A DNA stretch of 64,000 bases from a bacterium. Its GTDB lineage: Bacteria > Myxococcota_A > Bradymonadia > REDH01. Shown one piece after another: positions 12,563 through 21,600 of the stretch. The notes beneath the pieces are model-generated. The model saw only the letters and a list, made by a program, of their open reading frames with translations. It had not been told where the DNA came from and did no database searches. The stretch lies in NCBI GenBank assembly GCA_030427825.1, contig JAUICO010000003.1, positions 1 through 64,000 on the forward strand. Direction: 5' to 3'. The position numbers and the translations under genes are program-made. Numbering within the stretch: the stretch's first letter is position 1; each line of letters opens with the position of its first letter.

Positions 12563-12584
12563 TTCCCTGACCTCGCTTAGGGAA
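12563..12584 (+). terminator. Stem-loop after meaB, possible transcription terminator
   Basis: TTCCCTGA at 12563 to 12570 and TTAGGGAA at 12577 to 12584 can pair at seven of eight positions around a six-base loop. It lies 20 bases after the meaB stop and before the first transglycosylase gene. There is no clear U-run, so it may be only a weak or Rho-assisted terminator, or an RNA-stability element. Confidence 0.35.
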
Positions 12585-12609
12585 ACAAGGCGGGGCGTCC
12601 GCGGGCACA

Positions 12610-12631
12610 GTGACAACACGGCGCGTGTCAC
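12610..12631. promoter_or_regulatory. Inverted repeat just upstream of the first AsmA-GT51 gene
   Basis: GTGACA (12610 to 12615) and TGTCAC (12626 to 12631) form a perfect six-base dyad separated by ten bases, ending 12 bases before the GTG start at 12644. The same short word CACAGTGACA recurs at about 15197, ahead of the second paralogue. It could be an operator or a leader hairpin; the binding protein is unknown. Confidence 0.3.
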
Positions 12632-12643
12632 AATTCACGCGTT

Positions 12644-15172
12644 GTGCTGCTAGTGGCGGTGTTCAGGCGCACTCCTACGCACCCGCGTTGCCGAACATTG
12701 AAGCATCTATGCCATAGCATCGAAAGCAGACGACAGCGCGTGCTCGTGGCGTGCCTGCTCGTGGGCGGCCTGACGCTGGTTGCGCTCGGGTCCGCGGCTA
12801 TTCTCAAGAGGGTCGCTGAAAAGCAGACGCGGGCGGCGCTTGAAGCTCGCGATCTCAGCGCCGATTGGGAACACTTTTCGATTCGCGGCTTCGGACGACT
12901 GCGCATCGATCAGCTTCGCATTGAGAGCCGGCGCGGCGTCCTGCGGTGCGCAGGCCTGCGCGCTCGATTGCGAGTCGGGGGACTGCTCACGGGTCGCCGC
13001 CGATTCAGCCGTCTCACCCTCACGGACTGCGCGGCGATACTGCCGCGGCCGACCGTATCCGATGACGGGGATGACGATGAAGGCTTCGCCGAGCTCATCG
13101 AACGCGGCCGCATCGCCCTGCGCGAAGCCGCATCGGAGCTGGGCAGCTTTCACGTGAACCACCTCGCCGTACAGCTGCATCGCAGCAGCACGCTACGCGC
13201 AGACTTCACGGAGCTCAGCCTTCGCGCAGGCCGTACTCCACAGCTGCGCACAACGGTGGACCTGTGGACGACGGACGGTCGTCTCTCCGGCAGAGAGGTT
13301 GTGCTGCGTGTGAACGCGGGACCCGTCCTGACCGTCGTTGGCGAAGCCGCGCTGCTCTACGTCCACCGGAGCGGCTGGGATCTGCGCACTACGCGCTTCG
13401 GATTGGACCCCCACGGTCGCATCTATGCAGACGACGTCGCTCTGGGCGGCGGCTCCGGCGCGAGCGCCCGCCTGCATCGGATTCACGCAACGACCGACCT
13501 CAGGACGCTGTCGGTCGAAGGCGGCGCCGTGCGCGTCGCGACCCCTGACCGAGACGCGCTGCCGGAGGCGCTTCGCTTTGACGAAGGGGGCGCCCTGGAG
13601 GACGTCCGACTTGAAGTGCCCGATGATGACAACACAGCAACATGGGGAGTGCGTGTCGCCGACAATCTGTACTCGCTGGCAGCTGCCCTGCTTCAGGTCT
13701 CAGCGACGAACGTCGTGAAAGATAGGAGCGTGTCCATCAGCGACATCGAACTCACTACCGGCAACGGTGATGAGCTGCGGTTGCACGTAGCTACCGCGGA
13801 CCGCAGCGGCGTACGCCTTCACGCAGAAGTACAGGGCGCCGAGCTGCGGGTATCGGTGCCCGCCGATCGCAGCGAGCGCGCGGACGTCGAGATCGACGAC
13901 GTACCACTGTCACCCTTCGCCGGCCTCTTGTCAGACAGAGCAGAACTTGGTGGCCGGGCCTCAATCCGCCTCGCCGTCACACGCGCGGACACCTCCCTCG
14001 ATATCAGCGGGAGCTTCACTCTCAGCCGCCCTGCCCTTGAGCACCCGCTCCTATCACCACGCCCGGTACACTTCGAAAGAGTGTCCGGGACACTTGTAGG
14101 CCGGGTGGATCCCGAGTCACGCAGCGCCCGGCTCAGCGCGGGCTTCGACAGCGATGGAGTACCCTTCACTACCGATCTCTCGCTCGCGCACGTGGAGGGT
14201 GCTGAGACACTACAGTTCTCATTCTCCGTTGCGGGCACCACGCCGTGTCAGGAGATCTGGGACGCGATCCCGGACGGACTTCTACCTGCCATGGGCCACG
14301 GCGCCTACCGGTTCTCAGGGAGCGCGCGTCCAAGCCTACGCTTCGAGTACACACTCGGCGACCATGAATCGTTCCGCCTTCACACCTGGGGTTTTCCGCG
14401 CACCTGCCGCCTTGAAGGGGCTTCGCGCAGCTACGACCCCCGGCGGCTGTTGCGCCGCCGCTATGTGCATCACGTCAATGAGGGCGTGACCCGCTCGGAC
14501 ATCTACGTCGGCCCCGGGACGTCGGACTACGTGCGCATCGATACGTTGCCGTCCTACATCCCCGCCCTGATGTATCTGAGCGAGGAGATCGACTTCTACC
14601 GCAACCCGGGCATCAGCGTACGGCTGATCGCCAAGGCGGTCCGCTACAACCTTCCGCGACGCAGGTTCGCATACGGCGGATCCACGGTGACGCAGCAGCT
14701 TGTGAAAAACCTCTTTTTCAGCCGCGAAAAGACCCTGGCGCGGAAGTTTGAAGAAGCCATCGTTGCCTGGGCCGTCGAAGACACGCTCACCAAGGACCGG
14801 ATCCTTGAACTCTACATGAACTGTATCGAGTTCGGACCCAACCTGTACGGAATCGTGCGCGCATCTCGCCACTACTTCGGCAAAGAGCCCGCCGAGCTGA
14901 GCCCCCTGGAGGCCGCGTGGCTCGCGTCACTCAAGCCGTCGCCCATACGTGGTCGTCGCGAATGGCGACGCGGACGCTCGGCCGCCGAGGGTTGGAACAA
15001 CAACCGCCTGCGCGTACTGATGGAGCGTCTCGTGCGCTATGGGGGGCACATCGACGAAGCGGACGTTGCGGCCGCCGCTCCCTGGGTCGTCCATTTTCCC
15101 ACGAGCGAGAATTACGACCCGCCGGCGCTTGAGATCGTCCCTTCGGAAGTGACTTCTGACTCCGCTCCGTAA
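12644..15172 (+). CDS. AsmA-like beta-region protein fused to a GT51 transglycosylase domain (copy 1)
   Basis: This 842-residue protein has one N-terminal TM segment (about 33 to 55), then some 560 residues of alternating beta pattern like AsmA/DUF748 proteins, then a GT51 peptidoglycan glycosyltransferase domain (about 640 to 815). GT51 motifs are recognisable: YGGSTVTQQLVKNLFF (motif 2), RKFEEAIVAWAVE (motif 3 with its Glu) and ILELYMNCIEFG. Motif 1 is altered: the catalytic Glu647 is kept, but Glu replaces the usual Asp and Asn replaces the usual His. There is no transpeptidase domain, so it is not a class A PBP. Start is GTG with weak Shine-Dalgarno; an in-frame GTG at 12740, just before the TM segment, is an alternative. 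A paralogue follows 43 bases downstream. Confidence 0.85.
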   Translation: MLLVAVFRRTPTHPRCRTLKHLCHSIESRRQRVLVACLLVGGLTLVALGSAAILKRVAEKQTRAALEARDLSADWEHFSIRGFGRLRIDQLRIESRRGVLRCAGLRARLRVGGLLTGRRRFSRLTLTDCAAILPRPTVSDDGDDDEGFAELIERGRIALREAASELGSFHVNHLAVQLHRSSTLRADFTELSLRAGRTPQLRTTVDLWTTDGRLSGREVVLRVNAGPVLTVVGEAALLYVHRSGWDLRTTRFGLDPHGRIYADDVALGGGSGASARLHRIHATTDLRTLSVEGGAVRVATPDRDALPEALRFDEGGALEDVRLEVPDDDNTATWGVRVADNLYSLAAALLQVSATNVVKDRSVSISDIELTTGNGDELRLHVATADRSGVRLHAEVQGAELRVSVPADRSERADVEIDDVPLSPFAGLLSDRAELGGRASIRLAVTRADTSLDISGSFTLSRPALEHPLLSPRPVHFERVSGTLVGRVDPESRSARLSAGFDSDGVPFTTDLSLAHVEGAETLQFSFSVAGTTPCQEIWDAIPDGLLPAMGHGAYRFSGSARPSLRFEYTLGDHESFRLHTWGFPRTCRLEGASRSYDPRRLLRRRYVHHVNEGVTRSDIYVGPGTSDYVRIDTLPSYIPALMYLSEEIDFYRNPGISVRLIAKAVRYNLPRRRFAYGGSTVTQQLVKNLFFSREKTLARKFEEAIVAWAVEDTLTKDRILELYMNCIEFGPNLYGIVRASRHYFGKEPAELSPLEAAWLASLKPSPIRGRREWRRGRSAAEGWNNNRLRVLMERLVRYGGHIDEADVAAAAPWVVHFPTSENYDPPALEIVPSEVTSDSAP

Positions 15173-15215
15173 TCAGTATGTGGGAAACCTCATCACACAG
15201 TGACAGAACCCCTAC

Positions 15216-17717
15216 GTGAAAGCCCCATCAAAGCGCGCAACCGCGGTCGGTCTCGCAGTTTGCGCGGTGATCGGGCTGGTCGTGGCCCTGCTCTGGCGAC
15301 CTGTCGTCGGCCGAGCAGCACGGCAGCTCGCGGAGTCGCGCCTCGAACAGGCCCTGCCCGGTAGCGTGGCCGAGGTCTCCAAGCCTCGGGTCTCGCTAAG
15401 TGGAACTGTGCACATCGACCGAATTTCGGTCAGCGCCGACGGACTTGAGGCCGTCTGCACGGGATTGACTCTGCACATTCGGCCGGGATCGGTGCTCCGC
15501 GGCGATGGTTATGTGCGACGCGCGGGGGTCGAAGAGTGCCGTGCACGGGTCATTGAAGGCGCCGAGACAGAGGTCTCAAACACGGAAGAAACCAGCGTCG
15601 AATCAGTGCTTGCGAGGGCATGGTCAGCCCTCGAGAAGCTCGGCGACACGGTGGGCCGACTACGAATAGACGCCGCAGCCGCCGAGCATCCCCGCTACGG
15701 TTCGTTGAGCGGTGCTGACATTCGCTTTGACCGCCGCGACGCTTCGTTGAGAGCCGAGTTGAGCGCCGACGTGTCGGGAGAGCGAATTGCGGGCAGCCTG
15801 AACGCCAGGCATGCGACACGGCGTGCTGAGCTGCAGCTTGCGGAAGCGATCGAGGTTGAGGAGCACGGTGCGACCGCCACCTGCCGCGTCCTGATCGCAG
15901 GCGCGGACTACGTCGGCTGCTCCGAACTGGCGCTGACAGCGACGCATGGCGCACGCTCATTCTCAGGTACCATAGCCGAAGCGCAGCTACGGGGAACGTT
16001 GAGCGCACCCGCGCCGATGGCGGTCGGAGGAGAGCTGCACGTAGAGCTCGGCGATGCGCCAGGCGTCGGCGATTTCACCGACCCGGGGCTTTCCCTATCT
16101 GAGAGTCGGCCTCGCTATGGTCCGATTCGTTGGATCGCATCGCATCCGGTGCGCTCGCAGCGAAGATGGGCAGAGCGGGATCCCGAAGAGACAGACCACG
16201 ATCTGTACCCGGTTGGCGAAGAGGTCCGCGTACGACTCCTTCAGCGCGCGCATGCCGGCCTCGCACGCCTCTTCAATCTGAGCATCGACGCCGGAGACCT
16301 TCCGGTCCTGCGTGCTCGTGACATCGCAATTCACGTTGAAGACGAGGAGCTGCGGATCGTGAGCGCAGCCTTCTCCAGTGGACGGTTTCTTGAGGTAGAA
16401 ACCGAGGGCACGTTCGGAGCGCTCGGTGCCCGGGTCCGCACCGGCGACAGCCTCTCGATGACTCTGACCGGCACCGGCGTCGATCTCAGCGAGCTCGGGC
16501 AGCGCGCGGGTGTCCCGATGCAGCCGTCGGGCAGCGCGGACTTCGAGCTTCACGCGACAATGGACCATGCGGCCGCCATCAGCGTCGACGGCACGTGGTC
16601 CACGACGGACGCCGCGATGACACCGAACGGGCTTGAGGACAACCGGATGGAACACCTGGACACGCAGGGCACCTTCCGGGCGACACTCTCGACCGAGGAC
16701 GCCGGCAGCGCCGAGTTTTCCGGATCAGCGCGCGTCGGACAACACGGTCAGGCGACCGAGACCCACATGCCGTGGACCTTCGCCGGCGACATGCTTGAAG
16801 TCACACACCCGCGAGATGGACAGCCGGCAGTTCGCCTCAGAGTGAGCGGCGGCCTTACGCAGCAGACGGAATGCCGGAACATCTGGAACAATCTCCCCGA
16901 CGGGCTGATCGCGGACATCGGTCGAAACGGGATGACCTTTGAAGGGGGGATCACCCCGCAGCTCCGGGCGGAGTACCGTATCGGCGAGCCGGAGAGTTTT
17001 GTCCTTAATGTGGCCGGCGTCCCCGAGACCTGCCGAATCACATGGATCACGCCGCGCTTCGATCCCGAGCAGCTCAACGACCCGGACTTTCTGCACCACG
17101 TAACTGAGGGTGTGACCGAAGACGACGTGTTCTGTGGTCCAGGGTACCGCAGCTGGATACGACAGGAGCTGCTGCCCCGTCACGTCACTTCGATCATGGT
17201 CTCAAGCGAAGAGAGTGGATTCTACCAGAACCATGGCGTCAGCCTCACGCTGATCAATAAGGCCATTCGGCGCAGCATCGGCTCGGGACACCTCTCCTAC
17301 GGTGGGTCCACCATCTCTCAGCAGTTGGTGAAGAACCTCTTCTTCACTCGCACGAAGAGCCTCTCTCGCAAATTCCAGGAGCTGCTTGTCAGCTGGGCGA
17401 TGGAGGAACGTGTCACGAAGTTCCGCATCCTCGAAATGTACCTGAACTGCATTGAGTTCGGACGAAACATCTGGGGCATCGTCGACGCCTCATTCATCTA
17501 CTTCGGTAAGCACCCGACGGACATGACGCCCGCAGAAGCGGCTTTCCTCGCTTCTCTGAAGCCATCTCCGCACCGAGGCATGCAATACCTTCGCGACGGC
17601 ACGATCAACAGGCTCCGTGCGAGAGAGAGAATGCAAACATTGATCAATCGAGCGGAGCGCGGCGGTCACGTCGGCGGTGGTGAAACCGGCGCTGACTCCG
17701 TGGAGTTTCGCGAATAG
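15216..17717 (+). CDS. AsmA-like beta-region protein fused to a GT51 transglycosylase domain (copy 2)
   Basis: This 833-residue paralogue of the preceding gene has the same order: a TM segment near residues 8 to 28, a long periplasmic beta-rich region, then GT51 (about 655 to 815). Motifs: SSEESGFYQNHG (motif 1, catalytic Glu665, with the same Asp-to-Glu and His-to-Asn changes as copy 1), YGGSTISQQLVKN, RKFQELLVSWAME and ILEMYLNCIEFG. Both copies share a block before GT51 with IW, PDGL, a conserved Cys in ETC/RTC, and HHVTEGVT/HHVNEGVT. The protein should polymerise a lipid-linked disaccharide, probably lipid II, at the outer face of the inner membrane; that substrate is inferred from the family. 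Start GTG at 15216 is weakly supported. It is convergent with the P-protein gene. Confidence 0.85.
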   Translation: MKAPSKRATAVGLAVCAVIGLVVALLWRPVVGRAARQLAESRLEQALPGSVAEVSKPRVSLSGTVHIDRISVSADGLEAVCTGLTLHIRPGSVLRGDGYVRRAGVEECRARVIEGAETEVSNTEETSVESVLARAWSALEKLGDTVGRLRIDAAAAEHPRYGSLSGADIRFDRRDASLRAELSADVSGERIAGSLNARHATRRAELQLAEAIEVEEHGATATCRVLIAGADYVGCSELALTATHGARSFSGTIAEAQLRGTLSAPAPMAVGGELHVELGDAPGVGDFTDPGLSLSESRPRYGPIRWIASHPVRSQRRWAERDPEETDHDLYPVGEEVRVRLLQRAHAGLARLFNLSIDAGDLPVLRARDIAIHVEDEELRIVSAAFSSGRFLEVETEGTFGALGARVRTGDSLSMTLTGTGVDLSELGQRAGVPMQPSGSADFELHATMDHAAAISVDGTWSTTDAAMTPNGLEDNRMEHLDTQGTFRATLSTEDAGSAEFSGSARVGQHGQATETHMPWTFAGDMLEVTHPRDGQPAVRLRVSGGLTQQTECRNIWNNLPDGLIADIGRNGMTFEGGITPQLRAEYRIGEPESFVLNVAGVPETCRITWITPRFDPEQLNDPDFLHHVTEGVTEDDVFCGPGYRSWIRQELLPRHVTSIMVSSEESGFYQNHGVSLTLINKAIRRSIGSGHLSYGGSTISQQLVKNLFFTRTKSLSRKFQELLVSWAMEERVTKFRILEMYLNCIEFGRNIWGIVDASFIYFGKHPTDMTPAEAAFLASLKPSPHRGMQYLRDGTINRLRARERMQTLINRAERGGHVGGGETGADSVEFRE

Positions 17718-17757
17718 CACAGGCAGGAGACACGGCGCAGCCGCCGGAGTCCCCGGG

Positions 17758-19827
17758 TCAGCTGAGCAGCCGCTTTGTCACGGCATCGAACTCACGCGGT
17801 GACAGAGATGATCGACTACCGGCGCTTTGTTCCGGGTTCGGATCGATCTCAAGCAACACACCGTGCGCACCGGCTGCCTTCGCGGCCAGGCTCAGCGGCA
17901 GAATCAGGTCCGCGCGACCTGCAGCCCGTGAGGGGTCCACCAGAATCGGCAGGTGTGTGCGTGACTTCAGGATGGGGATAGCGCCGAGATCGAGAGTGTT
18001 TTGTGTGGATCGCTCGAAGGTACGAATCCCCCGCTCACACAGCATGACCTGTTGGTTACCCGCCTCCAGAATCGTCTCGGCGCTTTGTAGCAGCTCGTCC
18101 AGCGAAGCCATCCAGCCGCGCTTAAGCAACACCGGTTTGTGGCTCCCCCCTACCGCTCGCAGCAGCGCGTGGTTCATCATGTTGCGCGCGGAAACCAACA
18201 GGATATCCGCAGGCGAAGCGTTTTGCACATCGTCCGGCGTAGACACCGGGGTCATGAGCGGCAGCCGGTAGCTATGTGCAATCTCAGCGGCGACCTCAAG
18301 TGCCTGCCTGCTGAAGGCGCCGCCGCCGCGAAGGCCGGAGCGCAGGACAAGCGCGCCGCCGTCTGCGGCGATCACCGCGCAGGCGTCCAGCTCTTCTCGG
18401 CTCAACACTTTGGAAGGTCCAGCGAGTATCGCGAAGCCGCTTCCACCGAGTGTCACGCCGCGGACGGACACCACAGTGTCCTCCGCCTTGTAGGCACGAC
18501 TGGCCCGTCGGTAGCCATTCCGTTCCGCTTCGGCGACAGAGGATGCGGGCTCCGGCACCGGTGCGTCGCCGGAATCTTCACCGGCCCGGGACTCCACGCG
18601 CGCTACCGACGAGAGTTCGGTCGGCGGCAGGTCCTGCGACGGATAAGAACCCAGCACCTTCAGGAAGCGGGTACATCGAGCCAGCTCGTCGAGAGCATCG
18701 GCAACGCGTGGGTCTTCGGTGTTCCCCTCGAAGTCGAGATAGAACATCTCTTCCCACGGGTTCCCGATGATCGGGCGCGACTCCAGCTTGCACAGGTTCA
18801 GATCAAAGTGACGAAAGATGGACAGCGCATCCACAAGCGCGCCGGGCTTCTGCGCGGTCGCCATCACCAGCGAGGTCTTGCAGGGAATTCGTCGATCCAC
18901 CTTCTGCGCGGTGCGGCCGGCGATGAGAAAGCGCGTGTAGTTGTCTTTCTGCGTGGCGATGTCCCGCCTGAGAACCTGAAGCCCGTAGATTCGCCCCGCA
19001 TCCTCGCTGGCGATCGCCGCCTTCTGCGGGTCGCCCTTCTCGGCGACCATCTTCGCCGACGCTGCCGTGTCGGTGTACATGCGCGCCTCGGCAGATGGCA
19101 GTGACATCAGGAAGCGCTGACACTGCGCAAGCGCCTGGGGGTGAGAGTAGACATCCCGCACCGACGCAATGTCAGACGATTTTGGTGCAAGCAAACAATG
19201 CACCACCTTGAACTTCTGCTCACCGACGATGGATAGACGTGCGTGCAGAAGGACGTCGTAGACCGGGTTGATACCGCCGGAGGTCGTGTTCTCGACCGGG
19301 AGCATTGCATAGTCTGCCACCCCGTCTTCGACCGCCTTGACCACGTCACTGAAGGTGTCCTGTTCGATGAGGACCACCTCGATTCCGCGCTCGCCGAAGA
19401 AGCGACGCGCCGCGAGGCTCGAGTAGGATCCGTCGATCCCCTGAATCGCAACGCGCTTGACCAGCGGACCACCGTCATCGGCGTTGGCTCGCCGCTGCAG
19501 CATATGCTGCTGCAGTCGTACCGAATCCTCGATGACCGTGTGAAAGACGCGGGTGACGAAATGCGGGTCCAGACCCGCCTCACGTCCGCGACGAATGCGG
19601 TCTACGAGCAGGGACTCCTCGCGCTGCTGGTCGCGAATCGGAGACGAAGCGCGATCCTTGACGTCAGCCATGCGCGAGCTGAGCTCGCGGCGCTGCTTGA
19701 GCAGTGTCAGCAGCTCTGCGTCGACCGCGTTGATGCCCTCACGAATCTCGCTGACCTCGGCGCCCTCGGCGCCTTTGGCCGCGGCGCCGGCAGGGGCGGT
19801 GCCGTTGGTATCGTCGTTGGTGCTCAC
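17758..19827 (-). CDS. pheA: Chorismate mutase/prephenate dehydratase (P-protein) fused to a degenerate DAHP-synthase-like domain
   Basis: This protein has 689 residues in three parts. Residues 25 to 105 are an AroQ chorismate mutase helix bundle. Residues 123 to 305 are prephenate dehydratase, with the catalytic TRF (298 to 300). Residues 315 to 395 are an ACT domain with GALV and ESRP, the phenylalanine-sensing motifs. A Ser/Ala/Glu-rich linker leads to residues 452 to 689, which clearly match type I-beta DAHP synthase: VLLKRG at 566, CERGIRTFE at 597, NTLDLGAIP. Its active site is broken: AGPC reads AGPS (Ser472), DPSH reads DPSR (Arg634), the KPRTSP loop is missing and the C-terminal Asp ligand is not seen; only Glu660 remains. 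The first two activities should convert chorismate to phenylpyruvate; the third domain is probably structural or regulatory. GTG start. Confidence 0.9.
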   Translation of the reverse strand: MSTNDDTNGTAPAGAAAKGAEGAEVSEIREGINAVDAELLTLLKQRRELSSRMADVKDRASSPIRDQQREESLLVDRIRRGREAGLDPHFVTRVFHTVIEDSVRLQQHMLQRRANADDGGPLVKRVAIQGIDGSYSSLAARRFFGERGIEVVLIEQDTFSDVVKAVEDGVADYAMLPVENTTSGGINPVYDVLLHARLSIVGEQKFKVVHCLLAPKSSDIASVRDVYSHPQALAQCQRFLMSLPSAEARMYTDTAASAKMVAEKGDPQKAAIASEDAGRIYGLQVLRRDIATQKDNYTRFLIAGRTAQKVDRRIPCKTSLVMATAQKPGALVDALSIFRHFDLNLCKLESRPIIGNPWEEMFYLDFEGNTEDPRVADALDELARCTRFLKVLGSYPSQDLPPTELSSVARVESRAGEDSGDAPVPEPASSVAEAERNGYRRASRAYKAEDTVVSVRGVTLGGSGFAILAGPSKVLSREELDACAVIAADGGALVLRSGLRGGGAFSRQALEVAAEIAHSYRLPLMTPVSTPDDVQNASPADILLVSARNMMNHALLRAVGGSHKPVLLKRGWMASLDELLQSAETILEAGNQQVMLCERGIRTFERSTQNTLDLGAIPILKSRTHLPILVDPSRAAGRADLILPLSLAAKAAGAHGVLLEIDPNPEQSAGSRSSLSPREFDAVTKRLLS

Positions 19828-19974
19828 GGCGCGGATGTGTAGCAGAGCGGCGATGCTACGTGAATCGAATTGCGAGACTCGCGACGACCGCGCTCAGGGG
19901 CCGGTGACAGGCCCGCAGTGAGTTCCGATGCGCGCCGTGGTATCAGCCCCGCATCTCGGGAAATGGAGAAGCTC

Positions 19975-20826
19975 ATGGCATGGGATATCGCAGGAAAAAC
20001 CGTCGTCGTGACCGGCGCCAACTCAGGCATCGGCAAGGAGGCCGCCGCGGAGTTTGCGGCGTTGGGCGCTCGCGTCGTCATGGTCTGCAGAAACCGGAGT
20101 AAGGGCCAGGCAGCAAAGCTGGAGCTCGAAGAGCGCACCGGCAGCGAGACCGTTGAGCTCGTCATCGGCGACATGTCGTCGATCGCATCGATTCGAGCAG
20201 CGGCGGCTGCCGTCGGCGCCCGGTGCCCGGTAATCGACGTCCTTCTGAACAACGCCGGTTTCGCAGCGACCACGCGAGCGGTGAACGAGGACGGCCTGGA
20301 GCAGATGTTCGCCACGAACCATCTCGGCTACTTCCTCTTCACGAACCTGCTACTTGAGAACATCAAGGCCGCCGGCGAGGCGCGCATTGTGTGTGTGGCG
20401 TCAGCCGCGCATCGCTGGGCGCGTCTCGACTTCGACGACCTCCACTGGTCCCGCCGCAGATACATGTCGATGCCGGCGTACGGCACGACCAAGCTGATGA
20501 ACATATTGTTCTCCAGCGAGCTGTCACGGCGCCTCTCGGGGACCGAAGTCACCGTCAACAGCCTGCATCCCGGCGTCATCGCATCCGAGTTCGGCGACAA
20601 CGCGCAGGGGTGGATCAAGTCGCTCTGGTGGCTGGTCAAACCCTTCATCCTCACAACCCGCCAGGGTGCTCAGACCTCAATCCACCTGTGCGCTTCGCCG
20701 GATGTCACCGGCATCACCGGAAAGTACTGGGCAAAGTCGAAGGTAAAGAAGCCGCGACGTATCGCCGAAAACCGGGACGTCGCGAAACAACTGTGGGACC
20801 TGTCTGCCGAGATCTGCGGCCTCTGA
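19975..20826 (+). CDS. Short-chain dehydrogenase/reductase, retinol-dehydrogenase-like
   Basis: This 283-residue SDR has the NAD(P) motif TGANSGIG (13 to 20), NNAG (92 to 95), a Ser at 143 and the catalytic YGTTK (Tyr169, Lys173). CRN after beta strand 2 suggests NADP preference, and the overall pattern (FATNHLGYFLFTNLLL, NSLHPGVIASEFG) resembles the retinol dehydrogenase/WWOX-like branch. The substrate is unknown. The reading frame is open further upstream, but GGAG at 19965 to 19968, six bases before this ATG, supports the start chosen; an ATG at 19963 has no such site. It is transcribed away from pheA and converges on the formyltransferase gene with only three bases between. Confidence 0.9.
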   Translation: MAWDIAGKTVVVTGANSGIGKEAAAEFAALGARVVMVCRNRSKGQAAKLELEERTGSETVELVIGDMSSIASIRAAAAAVGARCPVIDVLLNNAGFAATTRAVNEDGLEQMFATNHLGYFLFTNLLLENIKAAGEARIVCVASAAHRWARLDFDDLHWSRRRYMSMPAYGTTKLMNILFSSELSRRLSGTEVTVNSLHPGVIASEFGDNAQGWIKSLWWLVKPFILTTRQGAQTSIHLCASPDVTGITGKYWAKSKVKKPRRIAENRDVAKQLWDLSAEICGL

Positions 20827-20829
20827 AGC

Positions 20830-21600
20830 CTAACGGACGCCGTACTTCCACCAGCCGTAGAGCCAGTCCGTCAGGCCGGGGTGATAGTAGAGCTTCGAGT
20901 CCGTGGGCGGCTCGGACAAACAACGGGTATCGCCGGCCGCCACGCGGGGAATCGTCTCGCGAAGCAGCGCCACGCCGGCACCCAGCTGCAGCAGCGGGTA
21001 GGTCGAAAAGTTGTCCGCGGGCGTTGGTGTCACCGTGGACTGAGCCAGCACGCCACCGGTGTCGATACCGGGATCAACGAGGTGCACGGTCACGCCGCAT
21101 CCTTTCGGATCCAGATTGCGTAGCGCCCAATACCCCCCGTGAACTCCACGGTAGCGGGGCGTCACACCTGCGTGTGTGTTGATCGTGGGGGCATCGATCT
21201 CGTCGAGAATCTGCGACTGCACAATGCGTGTTCCGTTGATCACCACAACATGCGGATCATGGCGGTTCACAAGCTCAGGCACAGCGGTATCGTTCACCGT
21301 GTCGACGCGAACACACTGCGACGGTGGCGTCCTGTCAAAGTCGAACTCCCGATAGAGCTCGGCGATGCGATCGCCGGAAGCCGACGCCAGGATACGCGGA
21401 ACGCTCAGCTGAAAAGCAAGCTGGTTTACCACCCGTGGGAGACCCAGGCGCTTTGCGCGGCGGCGTACCATCGCATATCGCGCGGGGCGAGGCTCGACGA
21501 TGACCGCGCATACATCAAAGTCCCGCCGAAGGGCGTTGCAGACAATCCAGGACGAATCCCCTTCGCCGACCAGACAAACAACGCGAAGCTTCGCGCTCAC
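20830..21600 (-). CDS. Formyltransferase-family protein (methionyl-tRNA/sugar formyltransferase fold)
   Basis: This 256-residue protein carries the formyl-THF transferase signature: Asn141 and His143 in INTHAGVTPRYRG, and Asp180 in VDPGIDTG, the Asn-His-Asp triad of this fold. It lacks the C-terminal tRNA-binding domain of methionyl-tRNA formyltransferase, so an N-formyl sugar or another small amine is more likely. The start overlaps the deacetylase stop (ATGA at 21600 to 21597). Deacetylase followed by formyltransferase suggests exposing an amine and then formylating it on a glycan or nucleotide sugar; that pairing is inferred. The acceptor is not determinable here. Confidence 0.85.
   Translation of the reverse strand: MSAKLRVVCLVGEGDSSWIVCNALRRDFDVCAVIVEPRPARYAMVRRRAKRLGLPRVVNQLAFQLSVPRILASASGDRIAELYREFDFDRTPPSQCVRVDTVNDTAVPELVNRHDPHVVVINGTRIVQSQILDEIDAPTINTHAGVTPRYRGVHGGYWALRNLDPKGCGVTVHLVDPGIDTGGVLAQSTVTPTPADNFSTYPLLQLGAGVALLRETIPRVAAGDTRCLSEPPTDSKLYYHPGLTDWLYGWWKYGVR

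Noticed and set aside
12644..17717. Class A penicillin-binding proteins (PBP1a)
   Set aside because: GT51 is present but there is no transpeptidase domain or SxxK motif, and the N-terminal region is AsmA-like.
17758..18475. Active DAHP synthase fused to the P-protein
   Set aside because: Cys, His and Asp metal ligands and the KPRTSP loop are missing; activity is improbable.
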